NCBI GenBank assembly: GCA_910588535.1
Contig: CAJUOO010000014.1
Span: forward strand, 1 to 56,115
Reading direction: 5' to 3'
Source: an uncultured Lachnospiraceae bacterium
Lineage (GTDB): Bacteria; Bacillota; Clostridia; Lachnospirales; Lachnospiraceae
DNA: 56,115 nt
The notes under the pieces are model-generated. The model did no database searches and was not told where the DNA came from. It worked only from the letters and a program-made list of their open reading frames with translations. The position numbers and the translations under genes were made by a program. Position 1 is the first letter of the stretch; each line of letters starts with the position of its first letter. Shown one piece after another: positions 8,921 to 15,963 of the stretch.

Positions 8921-9560
8921 TTTTTCCTTCACTAAACTCATTTATTTTCATATCTTTTCTATAAATATTAAGATGAGGCCGATTCAAATAATCGCCATAT
9001 CCAGTCTGTGCCCTGCGAAATAATATACGAAAAGTAGCAAAAATTATTTTTATATCCAGCAAAAAAGAAACATGCTCCACATAATCCACCTCATATTGAA
9101 ACTGTTCCTCATAACTTGTATATGCTTTCCCTGATAAACTATCAGGAGGAATCAGCCCTCCCCGTACCTTGTGGCGCCTTCTTTCGTCTACTAAAAAATA
9201 AGGCCCATAATACGCAGGCAATGGTCTTGGACCAACAAAAGACATATCCCCCTTTAAAATACAAAAAAGCTCAGGTAATTCATCCAATGATAAGGAACGA
9301 AGAACTGCTCCAACCTTTGAAATTCTCTGATCTTCATCAAGAAGATTGCCGTCCTTATCCCGTGCATCTGTCATAGAGCGAAATTTGTAAAGTAAAAAAA
9401 TCTTCTCATCTTTTCCAATACGCTCCTGTGAGAAAATAATGGGAGTCCCCATTGTAAAATAGATGATACCTGCAATAATGAAACAGACTGGAAATAAAAT
9501 CACAATCGCTAACAAAGAAAAAATAATATCTAGTGCCCGCTTTATTCCATATCTATACAT
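8895..9560 (-). CDS. Undecaprenyl-phosphate sugar-1-phosphate transferase (initiating transferase)
   Basis: 221 residues from the preferred ATG at 9560 (GAGGATAAGG immediately upstream); an in-frame start at 9590 has no ribosome site. One N-terminal membrane hairpin (LDIIFSLLAIVILFPVCFII), then the catalytic core of monotopic phosphoglycosyl transferases: FSQERIGKDEKIF, YKFRSM, LSLDELPELFCILKGDMSFVGPRPLP with the DE dyad. It starts each EPS repeat by moving a sugar phosphate from UDP-sugar to undecaprenyl phosphate. With a CapD-type 4,6-dehydratase in the same locus, a bacillosamine- or QuiNAc/FucNAc-type first sugar is plausible. Confidence 0.9.
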   Translation of the reverse strand: MYRYGIKRALDIIFSLLAIVILFPVCFIIAGIIYFTMGTPIIFSQERIGKDEKIFLLYKFRSMTDARDKDGNLLDEDQRISKVGAVLRSLSLDELPELFCILKGDMSFVGPRPLPAYYGPYFLVDERRRHKVRGGLIPPDSLSGKAYTSYEEQFQYEVDYVEHVSFLLDIKIIFATFRILFRRAQTGYGDYLNRPHLNIYRKDMKINEFSEGKNGDHIGSE

Positions 9561-9568
9561 CCTTATCC

Positions 9569-10240
9569 TCATACTGAACGAAATACACACTCAAAAGCTT
9601 CTGCATAATTACATCCTGCTTGAGCTCCACGATAAGCAGCTAAACCTTCCAACGATTCTTTACTTCTCGGATGAGGATATGAACGCATGACACCTTTATA
9701 ATATTGTAATGCTTCAAGTTTTATATCAATACCTTCTCTGCCAATCTCAACAAAATAATTAGGTGTAAATCTATTAGCAGATACGTCAAATGACCATTCT
9801 GTACTAGAAAGCACTTCCATATACATTAATAATTTAAGTATTGGTATTCCTTGCTTTCTTTGAAAAAGCCTGCTTGCCGCTTGTGCAGCATAACTTGTCA
9901 TTACATGATCATTATTAGTATCAGATGGATGGTGTGTTATAATCGCTTCCGCCATAAAATTTTCTATACACTGTTCCACAAATTGTACTAAATCTAAATG
10001 AGGTACAATATTCATTTTTATATTTGGAAAATCTGCACTATAAATAGTTTCAACTCCCAATGTACGCAATGCATTTCTCTGATCATTTGCAAGTGTATCA
10101 GAAATATTAACTCTCGCAGCAGCGTGATTTGCCATTGTACAAATTGCAACTTTATCTCCATTCTCTATTAATTTGTGTATTGTTGCCCCAGCACCTAAAA
10201 CTTCATCATCTGGGTGTGCAATCACTAATAAATAATTCAT
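9569..10240 (-). CDS. PIG-L (LmbE) family de-N-acetylase
   Basis: 223 residues beginning with IAHPDDEVLGAGATI, the zinc-binding HPDDE motif of the PIG-L family, and carrying HHPSDTNNDHV further on, which supplies the remaining metal-binding histidine. Members remove N-acetyl groups from GlcNAc-type sugars or related compounds. GAGGAGG lies just before the ATG. It is the first gene after loaP and ends 8 bases before the initiating transferase start, so it probably modifies an EPS precursor. No signal peptide, so it should act in the cytoplasm on a nucleotide- or lipid-linked sugar. Confidence 0.85.
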   Translation of the reverse strand: MNYLLVIAHPDDEVLGAGATIHKLIENGDKVAICTMANHAAARVNISDTLANDQRNALRTLGVETIYSADFPNIKMNIVPHLDLVQFVEQCIENFMAEAIITHHPSDTNNDHVMTSYAAQAASRLFQRKQGIPILKLLMYMEVLSSTEWSFDVSANRFTPNYFVEIGREGIDIKLEALQYYKGVMRSYPHPRSKESLEGLAAYRGAQAGCNYAEAFECVFRSV

Positions 10241-10351
10241 ATATCCTCCTCAAATAATTAACCATTATAAATTATACTCTCAATAATTTATTTTATATTA
10301 TCAAATGTAACAAACATACAAAATCTTTGTAAATAGCATTATAAGATACTA

Positions 10352-10930
10352 TCACCTATTATCCAAAAGCTCTATTCCCAGATAAACAATTGTTTTTCGA
10401 TTCATAAACTCCACTTCTACCTCTGCAATTCTTTTATGCAGATTTATCTTGCTTATCATGCCATCCATATTTTTAAGTGGTCCTGATATAATTTTTATTT
10501 CCTTTCCTTCTCCGACACTGACCTTAGAAAGTGCGACCTCATGCCATGGCATCTCTTCTTTTATATTGTCTTTATCAAAAAATGCTTCCTTCTTCTGCTC
10601 TGTGATATCATCATTCCCAAGAAGCCTCTCCAACCACTCCACATCTCTGTCAGGAAGCTCCGTAAAATATTCTATATCCCGCCCAAGCAGTCTTGCATAG
10701 GAAGGCACTTTCTTAAGCTCCAGATACATTCCTTTCACATTATCAGATACAATAAAAACATATCCCGGCAATAGTTTTTCATGAATATCCATCCATCTGC
10801 CATGAAATTTCTTTTTTATATGTCTTGTAAGATGGAAACACCTGTCATAATACACATCTGACAAAACACTTGTAATATAAGCCTCTGTTTTATCTTCCAT
10901 ACCTGATGCCACCTGCAAAACATAGTACAT
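10352..10930 (-). CDS. loaP: LoaP-like NusG paralogue (operon-specific antiterminator)
   Basis: 192 residues. The N-terminal NGN domain starts MYYVLQVASGMEDKTEAYI and includes LLPGYVFI; the C-terminal KOW part reads VSVGEGKEIKIISGPLKNMDGMISKI. This is the form of specialised NusG paralogues; size and location just ahead of a long EPS gene run match LoaP, which keeps RNA polymerase elongating through long biosynthetic operons and recognises a leader RNA hairpin. GGGGAG precedes the ATG. About 525 bp of mostly non-coding DNA lies upstream and 111 bp separates it from the PIG-L gene. The short hairpin at 11111-11128 could be part of its RNA target, which is untested. Confidence 0.82.
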   Translation of the reverse strand: MYYVLQVASGMEDKTEAYITSVLSDVYYDRCFHLTRHIKKKFHGRWMDIHEKLLPGYVFIVSDNVKGMYLELKKVPSYARLLGRDIEYFTELPDRDVEWLERLLGNDDITEQKKEAFFDKDNIKEEMPWHEVALSKVSVGEGKEIKIISGPLKNMDGMISKINLHKRIAEVEVEFMNRKTIVYLGIELLDNR

Positions 10931-11110
10931 GATAACTCCCCTTATCTTTATCCTTCATTTCTATACATTTTCACTTAAATTCATAAAATCAAGATACAAA
11001 CATATCCGATCACAGAACTTCTGTATGAAACTATACAAAACTGTCTATACTATTAAAAATAATACTGGCGCAGCTACATACCATAAATAATTCTGAGCAG
11101 GCTTCGCCAT

Positions 11111-11128
11111 CTATGCTTTTTGGCATAG
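11111..11128 (-). other. Small hairpin in the loaP leader
   Basis: CTATGC and GCATAG form a six-pair stem around a six-base loop. A second tiny stem (GGC-GAA-GCC) follows a few bases later on the transcribed minus strand. It has no T run, so it is not a terminator. Its position about 180 bases before loaP makes it a candidate RNA recognition element, but this is speculative. Confidence 0.35.
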
Positions 11129-11131
11129 CTT

Positions 11132-11272
11132 TTATCTGTTATAAATATTTCGGATATGCTCATACTCGAAGAATTCAAGTGCCCCTGCTTCAAGAATCTT
11201 CTCTTGTAATCTTTTACTTTTTTTCTGTATATATTTGTGATATAATTTTTTAAATAATAACTCGTCTAAATC
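11132..11272 (-). pseudogene. Possible gene remnant between cpsD and loaP
   Basis: A 46-codon open frame without an ordinary start codon, closed by TAG at 11273-11275 and TAA at 11132-11134. Its translation looks protein-like rather than random (for example ILEAGALEFFEYEHIRNIY near the end). A similar DNA stretch, TTAGACGATTTATTAT versus TTAGACGAGTTATTAT, occurs 60-70 bases upstream, so part may be duplicated. I do not recognise the family. It could equally be chance in AT-rich leader DNA. Confidence 0.25.
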
Positions 11273-11355
11273 CTATTTCATACAAAATTAATTAAGATAC
11301 ATAATTTCTATATTATTGTATATAATAAATCGTCTAATTTTTGTTCTTAAAGAAA

Positions 11356-11379
11356 ATCTTCACCTAACCTGATGAAGAT
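11356..11379 (-). terminator. Terminator-like hairpin after cpsD
   Basis: ATCTTCA and TGAAGAT pair around a ten-base loop. On the minus strand the stem is followed by TTTTCTTT; on the plus strand by CTCTCTTTTT. It lies 77 bases past the cpsD stop and would separate the vanZ-capD-wzz-cpsD block from the loaP block unless read through. Confidence 0.55.
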
Positions 11380-11455
11380 CCTCTCTTTTTATCTCTATCC
11401 TTGTTTCTATTCTGCCCTGTATTACCTATATATCTGAATAGTACACATAACATTA

Positions 11456-12076
11456 TTATTTATTCAACACAACACCCAAGATCTTACATCCATTGAGTTC
11501 CATCTGTGTCTTTGCCTTCTGCGCCTGCTCATAGGGCACCATCTCACGCTCCATCACCAACACAACACCATCTGTAATGCGAGCTGCCACCAATGCATCT
11601 GCAACTTCTCCCACCGCAGGCGTATCTATTATAACACAGTCATACTTCTCGCGTAAAGTGTGAATTAACTTTTGGTAAGCATCTCCAGATAAAAGCTCAG
11701 ATGCATTTTTGCTGGGCGCACCTGATTCCACTAGATACAACTTCTCCACACTGGTCTCACATATAATATCTTCCACCTGCACTTTACCACTCAGGTAATC
11801 AAGCAATGTCTTTCTCACACCTGTCACTTCATAAATATCAGAAGAGACCGCCTCTCTCAAATTTGCATTGACATATACACAAGACTTCCCTGCGGCAGCC
11901 ACAGCACATGCTGTCTGAAATGCCACAAAAGACTTCCCTTCCTTACCCATCACACTGGTAAAAGTAATAGCTTTTCCTTCTTTGTTTACATTCTCCAGAT
12001 TTGTGCGTAGCGCACGGAATGCTTCAAATGTCTTATAATCCAGCTCTTTTGTCTGCTTAATTGTAATCTTATCCAT
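11456..12076 (-). CDS. CpsD/CapB-type BY-kinase homologue with altered Walker A'
   Basis: About 206 residues of the P-loop family that partners Wzz proteins in EPS export. Walker A reads SVMGKEGKSFVAFQTA and Walker B CVIIDTPAVGEVADA. The Walker A' motif, normally ending in a DxD pair, is VYVNANLREA here, so both acidic residues are asparagine (AAT GCA AAT in the DNA). No C-terminal tyrosine cluster is present; the protein ends CKILGVVLNK. Since the Walker A' aspartates are needed for tyrosine phosphorylation in characterised members, this copy may be a regulatory pseudokinase. GAGGG five bases before 12076 favours that ATG; an upstream ATG at 12088 overlaps the Wzz stop. Confidence 0.8.
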   Translation of the reverse strand: MDKITIKQTKELDYKTFEAFRALRTNLENVNKEGKAITFTSVMGKEGKSFVAFQTACAVAAAGKSCVYVNANLREAVSSDIYEVTGVRKTLLDYLSGKVQVEDIICETSVEKLYLVESGAPSKNASELLSGDAYQKLIHTLREKYDCVIIDTPAVGEVADALVAARITDGVVLVMEREMVPYEQAQKAKTQMELNGCKILGVVLNK

Positions 12077-12084
12077 CATTTCCC

Positions 12085-13164
12085 TCATTTCTGCGCTGTT
12101 TTGCCCGCATACTGGTTCAGCCTTGCTTTCTTATTCTTTCTGCCTGCTTTTACTTGATTCTCCTCACCTTCCATCACAGGGATCGAGGCCAACACAGGCA
12201 GATCAAGATAAAATGCAACATCTTTTTCATCTTTAACGGTAGTATCCAAAATTATCATAAAGAAGATAAAACCTGCAGCCAAAAATCCGCCAAGAACACC
12301 TCCAAGCAGTATATATTTAATCCCACTCTTTATCACTCCCATAATAGAATTGACTTTCTTTTCTGGCTCTTTTAAATCTTCCAATGCCTTCTCTTTCACC
12401 TCAAGAGATTCATTTAGTTCATCAATGCTCTCTGTATTATTTTTCTGTGTATTCTCATAGCTAAGCTCTACGGTAGAATAGAAGGATTCTGTCACTCTCT
12501 GCATCTCATGAGATCCGACATTATTCACAACTGTTGACTGATAATTGGTGAAACATTTCTCTACTAACTGAAGCAGCTCTTTACAAGCCTTCTCGTCCTT
12601 GTGGAGTACACGGATATTGATCATACGATTATTATAATCCACCGTCACATTAAGAATCTCTTGAAGATAACGAAGCTCCATCTCCTCCTTCATATTATCT
12701 TGAAGATAATTGAACATTGTTCCGTTGGTTGCCATGGAGGAATATGCATTTAATACACTGTTAGCAATATCTGGATTCTGATAAGTAGATTCAAGAATAA
12801 TCTGATAATCTGTATCAATATAATACTGTACTACACCGACCTGCACATCAAAAGGATTCAACTGCATCAGAACAGATTTTTCATTATACTCTTCCTGTCT
12901 CTCAATGCTGGTATTCAGATTTTCTATTTCCTTTTCCAACTGCTTTTTATCCTTCTCATATTCTTTCAGTTTGTCTACATACTCCTCTTCCTGCTTCTCA
13001 ATCACCTCAGGATTATTAAGGTTCTGCATCATTGGTATCACTTTATAAGCGCCAAGCAGCACAGCTCCCACCACTCCAGCTGCAATCATGATCCAGATCT
13101 TCTTAAGCATTGTTTTGATAAGCTGAATCAAATCAATTTCTCTTTCATAAGTCTGCTGTTCCAT
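12085..13164 (-). CDS. Wzz/CapA-type polysaccharide co-polymerase (chain-length regulator)
   Basis: 359 residues with the two-membrane-segment plan of Wzz proteins: one near residues 23-45 (IWIMIAAGVVGAVLLGAYKV) and one near 275-310 (YILLGGVLGGFLAAGFIFFM), enclosing an extracytoplasmic, coiled-coil-rich domain (long Glu/Lys-rich stretches around 65-90 and 245-270). A short cytoplasmic tail follows that would contact the CpsD partner encoded next, whose frame it touches. It controls EPS chain length with the kinase-like protein. GGAG is placed 5-7 bases before the ATG. Confidence 0.87.
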   Translation of the reverse strand: MEQQTYEREIDLIQLIKTMLKKIWIMIAAGVVGAVLLGAYKVIPMMQNLNNPEVIEKQEEEYVDKLKEYEKDKKQLEKEIENLNTSIERQEEYNEKSVLMQLNPFDVQVGVVQYYIDTDYQIILESTYQNPDIANSVLNAYSSMATNGTMFNYLQDNMKEEMELRYLQEILNVTVDYNNRMINIRVLHKDEKACKELLQLVEKCFTNYQSTVVNNVGSHEMQRVTESFYSTVELSYENTQKNNTESIDELNESLEVKEKALEDLKEPEKKVNSIMGVIKSGIKYILLGGVLGGFLAAGFIFFMIILDTTVKDEKDVAFYLDLPVLASIPVMEGEENQVKAGRKNKKARLNQYAGKTAQK

Positions 13165-13235
13165 TCGTCTCCTCTTCTCCTTCTCTTCCTTCCGAATTTT
13201 CCCTTTTTATATCGTATATTTATTTTTCACAGTGG

Positions 13236-15092
13236 TCATGAACTCTTTGGATGATACGTCGGCACAATCTCTTGTATAAATCGCCTGATCTCATCTGGCT
13301 CCTGCTCCACCACCTGTTTTAAATGCTCAAGCTGAATGAAAAATTTATCCTCGTCAAGTACAATTGGTTTCCCAATATGTATCAACTTGTTTTCTGTATC
13401 CTGAAGCCCTTCCTCATCCATTAAAAGCTCCTCGTACAATTTCTCACCCGGCCTTAATCCTGTAATTTCTATCTTGATATCTTCGTCGGGAATCAATCCT
13501 GACAGACGAATTAAATTCTTTGCCAGATCCATTATTTTCACAGGCTCACCCATATCCAGCACAAAAATCTCTCCGCCGTGCGCCTTTGCTCCTGCCTCCA
13601 GCACCAGCGATACCGCCTCTGGTATAGTCATAAAATAACGAATAATATCCGGGTGTGTAACCTTGACAGGCCCACCCATCTCTATCTGTTTTTTAAAAAG
13701 CGGAATTACACTTCCGTTGCTACCCAAAACATTTCCAAAACGAACTGCCACAAACTCTGTATCAGAATGTCTGTTGTAGGTCTGCACAATCATCTCACAG
13801 ATACGCTTGGATGCACCCATAATATTGGTCGGATTCACTGCCTTATCAGTGGAAATTAACACAAACTTATCCACGCCGTAACGATCTGCCGCCACAACGG
13901 TCTTCCATGTGCCAAACACATTATTCTTGATTGCCTCATTCGGACTGTTCTCCATCAGAGGAACATGCTTGTGCGCTGCGGCATGATAGACCAAATTGGG
14001 ATGATACGTCTCAAAAATCACATTCATACGTGCTGAATTACGCACAGAGGCTATCAGCACCACCAAATTCAGTTCGGGATATTTGCCTATCAGTTCCTGC
14101 TGAATATCATAAGCATTATTTTCATAGATATCTACTATAATAAGCTGTCTTGGCTGGTGTGCAGCTATCTGACGACAGAGCTCACTTCCTATGGAACCAC
14201 CCCCGCCTGTCACCAAAACTACCTTATCCCGAACATAGCCCATCACTTGACTTAAATTAACTGACACTGGATCTCGACCCAAAAGATCCTCTATCTCCAC
14301 CTTCCGCAGCTTGCTGACACTAACCTCACCTGTCATAAACTGATACATGCCGGGAAGAATCTTAAGTTCACAGCTTGTCTCCTTGCAGATATCAATAATT
14401 TCCTTTATCTCTCTTTTTTTCACAGCGGGCATAGCAATGATAATCTGATCGATCGACATGCTCTCGACATAGTGCAAAATCTTAGTTCTGTCTCCCACAA
14501 CCTTGACACCATGAATATATCGCCCTACCTTCTCAAAATCATCATCAATCACACAGGAAACCTTAAAATTCAGATGCTCGCTGGTCATAATCTCCTTGAT
14601 TATCATATTTCCCGCCTCTCCGGCTCCGATAATCATAGTATTCATTCCCTCGGACGCAATTCGTTTCTTCCTTCGCACCATCCGCATAAAACGATAGATA
14701 AACCGGCTCATGGTAATCAATAACACAAACACCATACCATAAAGGAAATAAAAGCTTCTAGGTGGAGACATACCCATTAGCTGCATCCCCACTATCTGAA
14801 ATAGTGATGTAATCACACACGCCGTCACGACATTCTGCATCTCTGTCACTCCGGCAAATGCCCACAAACTGTGGTAAAGTCGAAAAAAATAGAAAACAAT
14901 CACTGTAACAAGAATGTTTATCGGGAAATACTGCCATACCATCTCGATATATTTCGGCTCTATCTGACTATAGCTAAATTCAAAGCGCAGCAAAAGTGCC
15001 AGTGCACTTGCCACCAAAATCGCTGCTATATCATAAGATGCCAAAAATACCCTTCGAAACAGAAGCTTATAATCGCGCACCCTCTTACTCAT
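13236..15092 (-). CDS. CapD/PglF-type nucleoside-diphosphate-sugar 4,6-dehydratase
   Basis: About 618 residues. Four N-terminal membrane segments (residues 15-130), a CoA-binding-like domain (TMIIGAGEAGNMIIKEI), then a catalytic SDR domain with VTGGGGSIGSELCRQIA, YHAAAHKHVPLME, LISTDKAVNPTNIMGASKR and the late LRPGEKLYEELL. The MxxxK in place of YxxxK is normal for long CapD/PglF dehydratases. The reaction is UDP-GlcNAc to UDP-4-keto-6-deoxy-GlcNAc, a step toward bacillosamine, QuiNAc or FucNAc. A GTG at 15095 and ATG at 15092 are adjacent; GGAGTG precedes the ATG. Confidence 0.9.
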   Translation of the reverse strand: MSKRVRDYKLLFRRVFLASYDIAAILVASALALLLRFEFSYSQIEPKYIEMVWQYFPINILVTVIVFYFFRLYHSLWAFAGVTEMQNVVTACVITSLFQIVGMQLMGMSPPRSFYFLYGMVFVLLITMSRFIYRFMRMVRRKKRIASEGMNTMIIGAGEAGNMIIKEIMTSEHLNFKVSCVIDDDFEKVGRYIHGVKVVGDRTKILHYVESMSIDQIIIAMPAVKKREIKEIIDICKETSCELKILPGMYQFMTGEVSVSKLRKVEIEDLLGRDPVSVNLSQVMGYVRDKVVLVTGGGGSIGSELCRQIAAHQPRQLIIVDIYENNAYDIQQELIGKYPELNLVVLIASVRNSARMNVIFETYHPNLVYHAAAHKHVPLMENSPNEAIKNNVFGTWKTVVAADRYGVDKFVLISTDKAVNPTNIMGASKRICEMIVQTYNRHSDTEFVAVRFGNVLGSNGSVIPLFKKQIEMGGPVKVTHPDIIRYFMTIPEAVSLVLEAGAKAHGGEIFVLDMGEPVKIMDLAKNLIRLSGLIPDEDIKIEITGLRPGEKLYEELLMDEEGLQDTENKLIHIGKPIVLDEDKFFIQLEHLKQVVEQEPDEIRRFIQEIVPTYHPKSS

Positions 15093-15121
15093 CACTCCGC
15101 CCTCACTTTATCGTATCTTCT

Positions 15122-15640
15122 TTAGTATACCTCTTTTTTCCATTTTACACAAGCTAAAATAACAGAAATCAGCAGGATTCCCATAAATACGCCAACACTG
15201 TCTATCATAACATCCTTAAGTTCACCACTTCTGCCCGGCACAAAACGCTGATGAAATTCATCGGTACATGCATAAAGAATACCAGCAACAAACGCCAAAG
15301 GCAAACGAAATATTTTCCATTGTTCTGGTATATACTCTCTCATACAGAGAACTAAAAGCACTCCCAGAATGGCGAATTCTGTCATATGTGCAGCTTTTCT
15401 GAGCAGATGTTCTGTAAAGCCTCCCGAAAATATCGGTCCCATCACAGGAATGTCTATGACAAATTCCTGTATTTTCTGAAAAAGCCCTCCGCTTAGACTC
15501 GCCGATTCTACCGCGGGCTGCGAGGAAAAGAAAAAAATAATTCCCATCCACAGTACTGTCAACAATGTAACAATATAGACGCGATATGTCTTAGCTTTCA
15601 TCACATACCTATGCCTTTCTTCTTTTTCATTCTCAATCAT
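15122..15640 (-). CDS. VanZ-family membrane protein
   Basis: About 172 residues with four membrane segments (YIVTLLTVLWMGIIFFFSS, MTEFAILGVLLVLCM, LPLAFVAGILYACTDEFHQ, SVGVFMGILLISVILA). The FFSSQPA, RKAAHMTEF and TDEFHQRFVPGRSGELKDVMID segments are diagnostic of the VanZ family. Members are often found at the head of EPS or glycopeptide-resistance loci; their function is unsettled. It is the first gene after the promoter at 15.8 kb. ATGs at 15640 and 15601 are both possible; neither has a strong ribosome site (AGG six bases before 15601). Confidence 0.88.
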   Translation of the reverse strand: MIENEKEERHRYVMKAKTYRVYIVTLLTVLWMGIIFFFSSQPAVESASLSGGLFQKIQEFVIDIPVMGPIFSGGFTEHLLRKAAHMTEFAILGVLLVLCMREYIPEQWKIFRLPLAFVAGILYACTDEFHQRFVPGRSGELKDVMIDSVGVFMGILLISVILACVKWKKEVY

Positions 15641-15703
15641 CTGTCAAGATTAGCCTTCTATCACTTTTATTCTTCTAGCATAATCTTCCATTACACAACA
15701 AAA

Positions 15704-15751
15704 ACCACCTCACAATAAGGCAAAGACTATCTTCGCCTCCCTGCAAGTGGT
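15704..15751 (-). terminator. Leader terminator or attenuator upstream of vanZ
   Basis: On the minus strand ACCAC pairs with GTGGT to close a 48-base structure that also contains the near-perfect inner stem GGCGAAGA/TCTTTGCC with a three-base loop. TTTTGTTGT follows. It lies between the promoter at 15787-15815 and vanZ, about 30-75 bases after the expected transcription start, so it would stop transcription unless overridden. Confidence 0.6.
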
Positions 15752-15786
15752 CTTAATACCAACAATATAGTATGTCACTGATTTAT

Positions 15787-15815
15787 ACTATAGCAAGCTT
15801 GTCACAATTCGTCAA
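15787..15815 (-). promoter_or_regulatory. Sigma-A promoter of the EPS operon
   Basis: Minus strand: TTGACG (15815-15810), a 17-base spacer, and TATAGT (15792-15787). Both boxes are one base from consensus. It points to vanZ, with a leader of roughly 140-180 bases containing the hairpin at 15704-15751. Confidence 0.75.
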
Positions 15816-15889
15816 GTACTAATGAAAAAAACCTGCTATATATAGCCTATATATCATTTATTTACATTGTAGCTAGTTTTCTCTGTGAA

Positions 15890-15932
15890 AGGTCCGCCTC
15901 TGAGAACTGCTCATAATTCTCTGTGCGGACCT
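15890..15932 (-). terminator. Terminator-like hairpin after aspS
   Basis: AGGTCCGC and GCGGACCT form a perfect eight-pair outer stem with an inner GAGAA/TTCTC stem. It starts 31 bases after the aspS stop. The trailing T run on the minus strand is short (TTT), so termination may be imperfect. The rest of 15756-15889 holds the EPS promoter and nothing else clear. Confidence 0.6.
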
Positions 15933-15963
15933 CTCCCAACACAGACATACAAAACCAGCCTGT

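Noticed and set aside
15258..15551. 97-codon frame inside vanZ
   Set aside because: Out of frame with a clearly recognised VanZ protein; composition is that of a shadow.
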